NCBI RefSeq assembly: GCF_023278565.1
Contig: NC_064679.1
Span: 1,860,001-1,924,000 of the forward strand
Origin: Colletotrichum lupini
Lineage: Eukaryota > Ascomycota > Sordariomycetes > Glomerellales > Glomerellaceae
DNA length: 64,000 nucleotides
Reading direction: 5' to 3'
Part shown: piece by piece, positions 12,030 through 24,250 of the stretch
How the letters are laid out: each line of letters starts with the position of its first letter
Position numbering within the stretch: position 1 is the stretch's first letter
Position numbers and translations under genes: made by a program
Notes under the pieces: model-generated
Databases searched by the model: none
Told to the model about the DNA's origin: nothing
The model's input: only the letters and a program-made list of their open reading frames with translations

Positions 12030-15000
12030 AGCTATTATAAAAGCGTTATAATAGCGATATTAAGTACTTTATATATAATAAGATAAGCTATATATTTAAT
12101 AAGTACTAAAAAAATAAGTTAAGAAGTAGGGGCGACGATAAGCTAACGTACCCCTAATTAAAGCTAACGTTAATAACTATCTAACGAGTTATTACTAAGC
12201 TAAGAGTTATAAAAGTCGACTCGTTAAAAAATAAGTAAATATAGGTAATATACTTAATATATTTACGCTAAGTATTAAGAGGGTATTAATAAAAATAATT
12301 ACGAAGGGTGGGGTAATAGTTCTACGAGGTATTATTAAAAGGCTAATAAAAGTTAATATAGATATATACTCCGAGATAGATATTATTAATACTAGGCTCG
12401 TAACCTACTTAGGGTTAACCCCGGCTATTATTATAGCTCTTTTATCAAGGGACTTCTAGGGTAAAGCCGTAGGCTAGGGGAAAGCTTATTAATTAACGCT
12501 CTTCTTTATCGACTACTATAAGTAGCTAAGGAAGATTTAGTAACTATTTACTATAGTTAATAAAAATAAAAGAATAGTAAACCTCTTATTATCGTAATTA
12601 TTAATAAGCTAGGAGGGCATTCGTATTAATATAGCGACGAATATATAGTTATATAAGCCTATTTTAGTTACTAAACTAAAAACGATAGCTCGTAATATTA
12701 TTAAAAATCGCGAGAGGGTATATATATTATATATTACTATTATAAGAAATATTGCGGAGGTAACGGAGACTAAATTACGAAGGGGTCTATTACTAAAACT
12801 TTAATTAGAAATAGAGACGTTTAACGAGTAGTTAGCGAAGAGACCGTAGTTATATAGCGGGGTAAAATACTCTATCGACCTAGTTCCGGGTACTAAATTA
12901 CTATATAGTCCTATTTATCTGTTAAGCGAGAAATAACTCGATAAGCTTTATACGTATATTACTAAGAACTTAGCGAACGGTCGTATTATACTTTTAGTTA
13001 ATAAGGCTAGGGTACCGATCTTTTTTATATTAAAAAAGGATAGTACGCTATACCTTTATATAAACTACTATAAGCTAAATAAAGTAATTATAAAAAATTA
13101 ATACTTACTACCGCTTATTAGCGAGCTCTTAAATAGGCTTCGCAGAGTAAAATAAATTTTAAAAATAGATATTAAGGATACCTACTACTATATCTAAATT
13201 AAAAAGGAAGACTAATAGAAAATAGCGTTCCGGAGCTAATATAGTTACTTCGAGTATATTATTATACTTTTTAAGCTAACGAACGCACCCGCGACGTTCT
13301 AAGCGTATATTTACTAAGCGCTCGCTAACTTACTAAATACTTATTATATAATATATATAAACGATTTAATAATCTACTTAATAATAAAAGAGTAGTATAT
13401 AGAGGATATTAAAAAGGTCCTTTAACGTTTACGTTTATATAGGCTTTTTACTAAACTATCGAAGTGCTCGTTTTATTAAAAAAGAGTCGAGTTCTTAAGT
13501 TATGTTATTATATTAAAAGGAATTAAGATTAACTCGTTATAAGTGCGAACGATTGCTAACTAGAAGGCGCTAGAGTTTATTAGGGATATTTAAGTGTTCC
13601 TAGGGTTCTATAACTTTTATTAGAAGTTTATTACTAAATACTCGGGTATTATTATACCGATAATAGTATTATTAAAAATAAAAAAGGGGTAAATAAGGGA
13701 CTTTTAGTAAACTAAGGAAGTAAACGAAGCGTTTAATTAGCTAAAAGTCTCTTTTACCTCGGTAACCGTACTTACGTACTAGAACTTATAACGTATTATA
13801 TAAATAGAAACTAACGCTTTAGTTAAAGCTATTATAGTAATCTTATCGTAGTAAGTTAATAAAAAATAGTAACCCGTTACTTATTAGTTATAAAAGCTTA
13901 TAGATACGGAGTAGTAATAAGCTATAGGCTAATAAAAACTACTCGCTATAATAAAAGGGTTAGAGCACTAGGCTTACTACTTCTAGGGCCTTTTATAAAA
14001 GTTTACGGTCTTAATAGACTACTAAGTACTTAAAGGAATAATCGGCGTACTAGCGCGGGACCTTTAAGGAAAGCTCGCGAAGTAAGTATATAAACTATTA
14101 ATATTTAACTTTAACTTAGAATACTAGCTAAGAAAAACGAACCTAGTAGACGGTCTATTTAAAAAGCTAGATTATATAGAGGGAGAAGTGCTTTATAAAA
14201 ACGACCTCCTTACGCTAGCTTAAAAGCTACGTTTTATTAGCGAACTACTACCCGACGTTTAATAAAGGATAATTAGCTTAAAAGGATAAAATAATATTAC
14301 TAAAGTATACGTTTAAGTAGTTAAGGCCTCTTTTTACGATCCTAGCTAAATATTAACTAGCTTTAGGAACGGGGAATCCTCTCCCCTATATTAATAATAT
14401 ATTATAGGGCGTATTAATAAAATAGTAATAGTTATTATTATAACGACTTAAAATAAGAAAATAAGAGAGTTATTAGCAAACGCTCGTTAACGGTTTAGTA
14501 AGGATAAAAAAGAGTTAGATAGAACTAGGGTTATTATATTAAAATAGTATATCCTATACCCCGTTATAAAGGAGCTTATAAAGAGCAAAACGGTATTTAT
14601 TTTCCGTTTCTTATTAAAAATTAAAAAGCTCGTTAAAAGACTATAAGCTAAAGACGAGTTTTATATATTATAATTAACGAGAGTTCGTACTACGGCTAGC
14701 GAGCTAAGAGTATATTTACTTAACGAATAAAGTATACTATTTTTTAAAAAAAGACTTATTATTTTTTAAATAAAATCTTTTCGGATAGAGATCCTTTATT
14801 AATATTACGATAACTATAGGGTAAGTTATATAAGAGCTACGAAAACTCTCGAGCTAATCTAGAAAAAGTTTTATTAGGAAAATATCTAACGAAATATCTA
14901 AAAATACGTTAAGAACTATAAGTATTATTTAGGAGTTATAACCCTAAGATATAAGCCGTATAAGTAGCTATAGTTACTACTACTACCCTTATACTTATTC

Positions 15001-16070
15001 TAAGAAATATTTATAGATTTTATTATAGGGCTATTACTAAGCGCTCGTAATAATAATATAAAGTACGATAATATCTTAGTTATTATTTATTATATAATAA
15101 AGTTCGCGAAGTTTTTACTTATTATTAAAATACTTAACGTAGTATAAATAGTAAATATCCTATATTAAGAGGTCGAATATAAGTTTAGTACGCTTAAAAG
15201 CATTATTATAAATAGAAATAAGCTCTTTATAAGCGCATTTTAAAAAGAGTTTACTAAGGAACGGGCAATGCGTTACTAATTATTTACTATATATTATTTA
15301 TAAACGGATGGCTAAACGGAGCGAACTTATTAAATATTAAAAAAGTATCTAAGGATTTATACTAAGGGCTCGCTAAATAAGTAAGTAGCGTAGCTAGAGG
15401 AGGCTAAGTTTATATATAATAATAGCTAATACTCTATTATAAAAATATCCCCGTATATAGTACTATACGGCTACTACCCTAGGTATATTAAATATATACT
15501 TAATTATAAAGCTATAGTCTAGGGGGTTTAGGAAAGGGTTTAGAAAATTAGGGAGATTAGGGCCTAGGCTACGTAAGCGTAAATATAAGCCTCTAAGAGC
15601 TAAGTAGCTTATTATAATAAAAAATATACCCTAAAAAAGTTTAATTACGGAGAGGTCGTTAGCTTATTAATAAAGAATATACGATTTAAAAATAATAAAC
15701 TAATACTAAGATATATTAAAATAGCAATAGTTAAAAGGGTAAGGAAATAGGCTTACTAAGTATATTTATTAAAATAATATTAGAGAATATATAATATTTT
15801 CTTAGTTTCTTAGCTTAAGCTATAGGGAAATTACTAAACGGTCGTTAACTAAATAATAAATCTCCTAGAGTTAGAGGACGAGTAAGACGTTTAAAAAGTT
15901 AAAAAAATCGTTATAATATAAAGCGAGGGAGGAAACTTATAATATCTTATTAAATAAGCTAAGTAACTTATTAAGTATAATATATAAAAGCTTATTAAGT
16001 ATTTTAAAGGGGTAGCGGAAGTAGTTAATAAATTCGAACGCTATAAAAAAAGGGTATATATAAAATAAGA
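12030..16070 (+). pseudogene. Decayed gag-pol of the chromovirus
   Basis: Many in-frame TAA/TAG codons of the kind RIP makes from CAA, CAG and TGG, yet long colinear stretches still read as Pol. A Cys/His knuckle-like segment lies near 12,030-12,115 and an aspartic-protease-like segment near 12,350-12,480. Reverse transcriptase spans about 12,900-13,480, with recognisable KKD, RYPLP-like, AFR and LTNAPATF blocks before a degraded YxDD. RNase H lies around 13,700-14,150. The integrase core is near 14,980-15,250, with the first catalytic Asp region followed by an SARNNN-type loop. A chromodomain lies at about 15,875-16,060 (YLIKW-like, then N-x-W-E-P-like, then EVV-x-x-FER). Not functional as it stands. 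Domain borders are approximate. Confidence 0.8.
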
Positions 16071-16299
16071 TAATAAACGTTAAGTTTATAATAAAAGGTT
16101 ACCGAAGATAAGTTAATTAATAATATATTTTAAAACCCCTTTTATTTAGCCTAGCGCAATCTTTAAGAAAAAAATATAATATTATAACCCTTAGTAATAC
16201 GTTACTAAGAGATTACTAAGATCTAGCTATATAAGGGGAGTAACTTACGTAATATTAGTAATAATAATAGCGGCTCTAGCGTATATTTTTAAAGCTTAA

Positions 16300-18000
16300 T
16301 AGTTAGTAATAATAATCCGCTCGGTAAGTAAGAAATAGGGAGGCTTTATATATATACTTAGTTAATTACTTAGAATAAGGCCGTTAACTTTATTAATATT
16401 ATAATAAGTAAGAGAGAGGCGGTCGAAGTTATATAGAGTATTATATATATTAATAATAGCGGTTTATAAAGCGTCCGCTACTTAGTTATTATTAGAGGCT
16501 ATAATAAGAAGTATAATAGGAGCTATAATAGGAGGTATAATAGGAGCTATAATAGGAGGTAGAGTAAGAGGTAAAGTAAGGGCCGTAACGCTATTATCGT
16601 TAGTAATAAGTTAGGGACGGGGGACGTTATTTAAAGCAATACTCTCGTAGTCCTAGTTAAGCTAAGGGACCTTAGTAATATTAATATTTATAAAGAACTT
16701 ATTAACGTCGAATTGCTTATTATAACCTATAGTTTTAACTTTAGTATAAGTAATAACCTTATTAAGCCGTTATAAAGCCTTTACTTAGAGCGGGAGGAGC
16801 GTAATATTAGCCTTATTAAGATTTAGAATAATATAACTAAGGGCTAGGGGACCCTTATTTATATTAAAAAGAGCGTTATAAATAGGGGTCGGTAAGTTAT
16901 TAATATTAAAGCGGCGGCGCTTATTATAATACTAAAAAAGAGAATTCTTTAAGTTATTACCGAGCTCCTTAGATTTAGTATCCTCGTACTAGGACTTATT
17001 AAATTTAAACTTAAAGTCGTCCCGCTCGTTATTATTATTAGGAATATAGTTAATAATAAGAGTACGCTTTTTAATAAGAGTCTAAGTCTCGGGACTATAA
17101 GAAATAGGGGTAGTACTATATATAATAATAATATAAATAGGTACTTTATTTACTAAGAACTTAGTAACGTATTTATAAAAAGTAGGGAAAGTAAAAAACT
17201 CCTAAATATATATAATAATAATACCCTTAGGAGTCTCCTTATAGTACTAAACTAGAGCGTCGAAGTTATTTTATAAAGCGGTTATATAGCTATTATTATA
17301 AAAGTAAGCCGGCTAGAGGTAACTAAGGTAGAAAACAATCTTAGTTTTATTATTAATATTAAAGATACTAACTTAAGAAAAGAAATCTAAGTTAGTAAAA
17401 AGAAAATTCGCTAAATAATTACTAATAACTTATTATAATTAAGATTAATAAGTTTAAATACTCACGGTTAGTAACGAGCTCTTAAAGAGTAGCCTATTTA
17501 AAATAAACCTTTTTTATTTTATTACTTATTAATAAGTTAGTAATATAAGTAGCGACTTTCTTTTATATATTAGTAATATAATTAAAAATATAAAGAACGC
17601 GGCTGCGCTTATAAAAGTTAAAGCTACCTTATTCCTTAATATTATAGAACTCTATAAGGGTATTTTAAATAAACTAGGCGGCGCTATATAGCTCCTTAAA
17701 AACCTAAAAAATATCGTTAGCTAATATTTCGGTAATAAATTAGTAAGGACTCGATAACTTATAATAGAACACTTCTTCTTATTAATTTAATAAATAATAT
17801 ACTTAGCGACGTAAGCGCTAGTAATATAAACGAGCTCGTTAATATTACGATATAGGCTAGCTAAGTAGCATATATAGGGAGCACCGCTGCGGAGACTACG
17901 AAAGCCCTTTTTAAAATTATACTCTATATTAAATATATCCTAGATATGCGAAATAGTAAATATTTCGGTAAATATTTAGTAATAGTATAGCGAGAGAGTC
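16300..18000 (-). pseudogene. Decayed long antisense reading frame between pol and the 3' LTR
   Basis: On the minus strand, from about 18,000 down to about 16,300, one frame reads through roughly 560 codons. It is interrupted almost only by TAA/TAG codons that RIP would create from CAA/CAG, plus one apparent frameshift near 17,770. Readable pieces include RSGAPYICYLASLYRNINEL near the start, KSKELGNNLKNSLF in the middle and YNKQFDVNKFFININITKVP later. A Pro/Thr/Ile-rich tail lies over the 12-bp repeats at 16,500-16,570. I recognise no family. It is opposite in direction to gag-pol. It could be an extra antisense gene of the element, a captured host gene, or an older insertion whose edges are lost. 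Confidence 0.5.
16508..16572 (-). repeat. 12-bp repeats coding a Pro-rich tail in the antisense frame
   Basis: Alternating units related to ATAATAGGAGCT and ATAATAGGAGGT, about five copies, then degenerate GTAAAG-type copies. In the antisense frame they give a repeated Pro-Pro-Ile-Ile-Ala/Pro pattern, presumably Thr-rich before RIP. Confidence 0.6.
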
Positions 18001-18458
18001 GTAATTAAGAAACGATACGGAATTAGAATATTATAAAAAAAAAAGTATAATTATATAAAAAAGAATTCGTAGAACGGTTATTAAATAGAAAGAAAGAAGA
18101 AAAAGTAAATACGCGACTAATAACGGGGGAAAAATCTTTTATTATACTTAATAACTTAGTAATAATAATAACTACGAGGTTAAGCGGGCTCTTATATATT
18201 ACGACGGTTAAAATACTTTACTACGAATATATATTACTAACTTAGTAACTAGTTAGCGCGCTATTACTAAATAATAATAATAAGGTATTTATTAAATAAG
18301 GAGATAAGAGTAATGCCTTATTCTTAGGTAAAAAAGGATATTATTAACGCCTTATAGAATCTATTACGAATAACGACGTTAATAGCTTTATTATTAATAT
18401 TAAAAAAATATATTATATAATAACTTTAGGGACTAAAGTTATATAAAGGGGGAGTAAT

Positions 18459-18648
18459 TATAATAGATTTAGGATATAGCTAGTAATAGGACGCTAATAA
18501 CTTAGTAACCGGTATACGGATCTTATTATAAAAGAACTTTTTAAGAAGTAGAGCCCTTATAAAAGACTCTATAAGCTTTAGTTTTATAATATACCTATAC
18601 TTATATTATAGCCTCGCTAGTTAAGTACTTATAGCCTAATCTCTTATA
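18459..18648 (+). repeat. 3' LTR of the chromovirus
   Basis: 190 bp, colinear with the 5' LTR. Flanked downstream by TTATA, preceded by a G-rich purine tract at 18445-18454. Confidence 0.92.
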
Positions 18649-18653
18649 TTATA

Positions 18654-21600
18654 AATATCGAGCTCCTATTTATAAAAAGTCGATTAAACGAATAAGTATT
18701 ATATAAATTAAACTTTTATATTAAATATTAATATAATACTTAGGTTATAAATAATAATTCCAATAATTATATTATAATTTTTAATAGCTTAAATATCCGT
18801 ATTAAAACTTAAAATAACCGAGGTATTATTATAGTATAATAGCTTTAATATATAGCCGGTATACTTAAGTCTTTTTTAATTATTAATAATAAAGTTGCGC
18901 TTATTATTTCAACTAAAGCCTTATTTATAAAAGAAATCGAGCGGCTATAAGACATAGTATATTTAACTTTTGATTTCTTAATATTAAGAATTATTAAAGA
19001 ATAGTAGATTTAATATAATACCTAAGGAGGTATTATTAGTTTTTTAATAACTAGTATTATTCTAAGAAATATACTTATAACGCGATATTATTATACTTAT
19101 TAAAGTAATAAAGCTTATTTATATATACCTTATAACGACTTTTATTATATAATTATTTTAAAAGACCTCGTTAAAAAGTATAATATACTACGAAATAGAG
19201 TTAAAATATTTAATATTATAAAAAAGATTATTAAGTAAGTCCGGTTATTTAAAAAAATATTTTAGAAACGTTTTAAAAACGTTTTAAGAATATTTCTAAT
19301 CGTTTTCTTTTTAAATAAAGTATTATTTATATTATATATACTAGATTTAAAAAAGGCGTTATATATTAAGAATAGAAAGCGATATACTTCTTTAAACTAA
19401 AGAAGATATAATATAGTATATATATAAGATTACTTAATAAGATAATATAAATAATTTATAAAAGACTTAATAAGAGCTTATTAGTCTTTAGTAATAAATT
19501 TTAGTATATTAAAATTCGTATCCTTCGTAAAAACTTATAAATTACTACTTTTATTTAATTTTATTAAATTAGAAATATTATATATAATATATTAAAATAG
19601 TTATAAATAAAACGGATACGTAATTTACAGAGGAAAGGGGTTAAAAATGCTATATATTTATATCGAATTATTAAAAACGTCCTATTTATAATAAGCTTAT
19701 TAAATATTTCATTAAGGGATAAGGCTAAGTTATTACTAACTAAATAAAACTTATTTTAAATTATTACCTAAACTTAAAATAGTAAAGTATTTTATTAAAT
19801 ATCAATACTTTATTTTAAAAGATATTAAGATAATACTATTTATTATTTTAACGTTTTATAATAAATATAACTATCCTCTATTATTACTAAATAAAACTTT
19901 AAAAATTATTATTTAAAGTATTTTTTAAGTTTTTTAAAGGATTAATAAACTAAGTACGAGTCTAAACGCCTTTTTTTAATCTCCTTCATTCTAAGAATTC
20001 CTAGCTAAGAATAAGGGGCGAATAATTATAAATATTTATTAAAGCTTTATAAAAATAGACTTTTTATAATATATTATTTATAAATAATATATTCTTTTGT
20101 TTTTTAAAAGAAGTTAGACCTTAGCTCTTATATTATAGTAGCAAAGAGAAATAAATAAGCGAATATATATAAGTTTCTTTATAAATATAAGAAAATAGTT
20201 ATTTTAATATTATAATAAGTATATAATATATTTAGTATACGTACTAATTTAATACTAACTATATAGTTATTTACTTTTTTTAAGAATAAGTAAAATAATA
20301 GAAGTTCGATAATATAAAGTCGTTTATAGTTAATATAAATTATAAATATATAAAAAGTATAAATTAGCGAGAAATTATCTAGGGCTAGTATAGCTAAAAT
20401 AGTAAAAAAGGTATATTATAATATTAGAAATGTTTTCGAAATATTTCTTAACTTTTATTTTAAAATTATTAATATATTACTTATAAAGCTCTACCTCTTA
20501 TATAGGTCTATATAAATACTAAAACTATAAATATATATTATTATATATTTCGAGCTATGTTTAATATTTTAGAATAAAAGTATTAAGTTTAGGTTTAATA
20601 GAAATACGTTTATAGAACTAGCTTTTTTAGAATTATTTTAAATTAAGTAGATATAGTAATTAACGGCTTAGGTAAATACCTTATTAAAAGGTTTAACCTT
20701 TAATAAATATAGCTTATATAAGTCTAAAACTATATATACTTATATTATATATATTTTAAAAGAGGTATTAAAGAACTCCTGGGCGAAAATTGTTCTTATA
20801 ATATAAACTCTATTTATAATATATTAATATCTCTTTTAAAATATTGAATAGTACTTAATTATAACGAGCTATATAATATAACTTATTATAAGTATTATAT
20901 CTTACTATATATAGCTTATAATAAAAATATTTTAGAAATATTTCGAAAGGGGAAAACGTTTCTAAAATATTTCTAAAATATTTCTTATTAATGCTTTGCT
21001 TAATTAATAATAACTTATTACTTTATAGAAAACTTTCCGCAGTATACTAACTAAGTAAAGTATAAACGAGAACTATATATTATAACCGGGTTCTATAATA
21101 AAATAACTAAGGTTTTTCTAAAAAACTAGCTTTTAATACTTAATAATATAAATATAGTTAAGATCCTTTATTTAGTTTTATATATTTAAACTAGCCGGTA
21201 TCTCCCTTTACTTATTATAATTAATAAGTAAGTATTAATAATTAGCTATTATAAGTATTAACTAACTTTAATAGTACTTATAACTAAGATTAGAATTTAA
21301 TATTACGGGATTTCGTAACGTATTATAAGTATATTATAACTTTATATTAAAATATTAATATTATAAGCCGTCTTTAGTATCTAATATAACATTAAAATAT
21401 ATTTAAAATATACTTTAATAAATACTTATTAATTATTAAATTAAAAAGAAAAGTAAGAGATCGGGCTAAGAGTTTATAAATTAATACTAAAGAACTATTT
21501 TATATTTAATAAAGAACTCGTAAGGATTTAGTTATTAATTAATAAAGTAGTTCTTAAAGTAAGAACTTTAGTAGCTTTAGTTTTAATAATTATAATAATT

Positions 21601-23479
21601 TTAATAATACTTAGTCTTAACGCGGAATAAGTATTTTATTTTCTAAAATACTTTTTTTATTAAATAGAAATCGAAACCCCCCGAGTTCCTTAGTACTTTA
21701 TAATAGTTTATAAAAATAAGCTACTTAATTATAAACGTAAATAAGCATAAATTATTTTATATTTAATAAATAATAAATAAGGGTTAATAAGATCTAAGAG
21801 GATAAAGAACGAAAAGAATAGGAGTTTAAGCTTAAATAAGAACGTAAAGAATACGAGTTTTTAATAAACTAAGCTTATAAAGAGCATAAGTTTATTATAA
21901 AATAAGATCGCTTAAATAGGGTAATAAAAACAAAAATAGTACTTAATTAACGAAAATAAGAGTAAGAAATAAGCTAGTAAAATAAAAGCTCTTAAAATAT
22001 TTTTATATTTATTTCTTTTTTAACTTTACTTTTATTTAAATAATTTAAAATATTTCTTTTATAATATTAATATAAAATATAAATTAATATTTATAATATT
22101 TCATTGAATTATAAATAAGAATGTTTTATAGGTTTTTTTAAGTATTAATAATAAGAGAAATTATTTTTTTAATAAAGTAATTTACTAGGGCCGTACTATA
22201 TATTACGTATTAAAAAAAACTAAATATATTACGCTCTATACTTAATTACTAATTAAAATTAACTAATTTAACCGTTATTTTCTTTTTATTAATAACTTTT
22301 AACCTTTTTTTATTTATTTAAAAAGCGAGCTATACTTATTTAAATATATATAAAACCTCTTAGTATTAGCTTATATAAATAATTAAATCCTATATTATAT
22401 ATTCCTTTTTATTAAGGGTTAAGGGGCCCTTTATATATTCCCTTATGTTTATAATATAGCTTATATTAAAGGGATTTTTAGCTCTATAAAGTATAATTTT
22501 TAAGTTAATATTAATATACTAAATCTTAATATCCGTATTAACCTAGCTATTTATAGTATTTATATTATTACCTAGCTAAATTTTATATTATTAAAAAGTA
22601 CTTATTAATTCTTAAATATACTTATGTTAATTATAATAGTTATAGTATTAAGCTAACTAAGGGTACCTAGTTTAAGAAAAGTAGACTTATTAATAAGTAT
22701 TTTTAACTTACTAATTACTAACTATATACTAAGAAATTCTTATTAAAATAATATTTTAACTAGCTAACTTCTTAATTAGTTATCTAACTAGCTATTTAAA
22801 TAATAATTTATATATTAATAAGTTTATTTAATAAAATTATTTAGTAAATCTATTTAGTTTAAATAAAAAGTAGCTTTAGGTAATATTAAAAATAATAAGG
22901 ATAAAAAAAATCTTTATAAACTTTAAAAAATAATAAATATTAGCCTATTTAGCCCTTTTTTTAAAAACCTCTACGTTATTATTAAAGTTTAGAACTTTTA
23001 TAATTAAAAAAGGCTGCTTTTAACTATTATAGCTAATTATTATAATTAACTATTATAACTAATTTCTATTATTAACCTTTTTAATTAGTATTATTATATA
23101 AATATATTACTTAGCTTATTATTAATAAGTAGTTAAAAAGGGTAGCTTACTTATCCTAAATTATATAGTAGTTTTCGTATTAAAATTATTATATTACGTT
23201 AAGCGCGTACTTAGGGTATATTACGTATATTATATAGTTAAAAATATACCGTATTATATAATTTTTTTAAAGCATAATCCTATTAAAATTAATCTTTTAT
23301 ACTTATAAAGTTAGAAAAAAACTACTATATAAGAGTTAATAAATTTAATATTATAAACTAAAATAAATATAAAGTTTAAGGCTAAATTATTTAATATACT
23401 TTTTAATACAATTAGTTTAATAAGCCTAGGCCTATATAAAGCGCTAGTATTTAATAATATAAGTTTCGTAAATACGGTT
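18654..23479. other. AT-rich RIP-degraded DNA, unassigned
   Basis: Strongly CpA/TpG-depleted sequence inside the 20.3-kb element, downstream of the chromovirus. No family could be read in any frame by eye. Short recurring motifs of the AAATATTTC / GAAACGTTTT type occur near 19,258-19,310 and 20,930-20,990. Confidence 0.5.
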
Positions 23480-24250
23480 ATAAATGATAAATTATTACTA
23501 AGGCTTAAGAAAAGAATAAGTAGTTATTATATTATTATTTAAACCCTTAGTATAATTAATATAATTATAGCCCTAGCTTTAAAGCCTCTATATACCCTTT
23601 ATATTATAAATTTACTAAAGTAATTAAAAATATTATTAAAACTTTAAGCTAACGAGTTAGGATTTAGGCTCGTAATATACGTATCATTATTTAAAGATAG
23701 TTCTTAAAGTCCTTATTTACCTAGCGAAATATTTATAATACTAGGGCTCGTATAAACTAAAAAAAACTAGCTAAATACTTACTAATTATAATATTAATTA
23801 AACTATTTAATAAGCGAGATATTTTATATATAGTAAAATAGGTAAACGACGAGCTAAACCGCCTTATTAACCTTATTTAAACCTTTTTTTATTATCTCTA
23901 AATATAAAAACGATTCCCTAAAATAATTAGTTTCAATAATATTTATAATACTAATCGTTTTAAGCTCCCTTTTTTCTAAGTTACTAAGTAGACCTACTTT
24001 AAATCTATTTATAACGCTACGTTTAGCTTTATTAATAATAAAAACTAAAGGGTTTCCGGTTTTTTTAGTAAATATTGCTAATTTATAAACTAATACTTAG
24101 TCCGTTACCTTATTATTATTATTATAAACTAAATAAAAAATAAAGGCTATACTAAATAAGTAGTTTTTAAACGTTTAGTAATAACTTTATATTTATTATA
24201 TTAACTTTAATTTATACTTAGGGCTAAATAGAAGTAGGTTAAGGACCGTA
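23480..24250 (+). pseudogene. Decayed Mutator-like (MULE) transposase
   Basis: One plus-strand frame, broken by RIP-type stops, keeps the order seen in fungal MULE transposases. A basic segment with NIRIII-like and YNTRARIN-like pieces (23,670-23,770) is followed by a linker. Then comes the catalytic-domain entry RFPKIISFNNIYNTNRFKLP at about 23,912-23,971, where the first catalytic Asp now reads Asn (GAT to AAT, a RIP transition). A YNATFSFINN segment follows near 24,020. Beyond 24,250 the frame is no longer recognisable. It is the only named gene remnant of the host element outside the nested retrotransposon. It is non-functional. Confidence 0.72.

Larger units (their letters stand above)
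10607..18648 (+). mobile_element. Ty3/gypsy chromovirus LTR retrotransposon (RIP-inactivated)
   Basis: LTRs lie at 10607-10796 and 18459-18648, both exactly 190 bp and alignable without gaps. The differences I saw are of the C/T or G/A kind. They begin TATAAT and end CTTATA, consistent with an ancestral TG...CA after RIP. A perfect 5-bp target duplication TTATA flanks the element (10602-10606 and 18649-18653). A purine tract (AAAGGGGGAG) precedes the 3' LTR. The internal frame reads, despite stop codons, as zinc knuckle, protease, reverse transcriptase, RNase H, integrase and C-terminal chromodomain. The chromodomain puts it among chromoviruses. Total length is 8,042 bp, with about 2.3 kb between pol and the 3' LTR, longer than usual. 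Confidence 0.92.
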
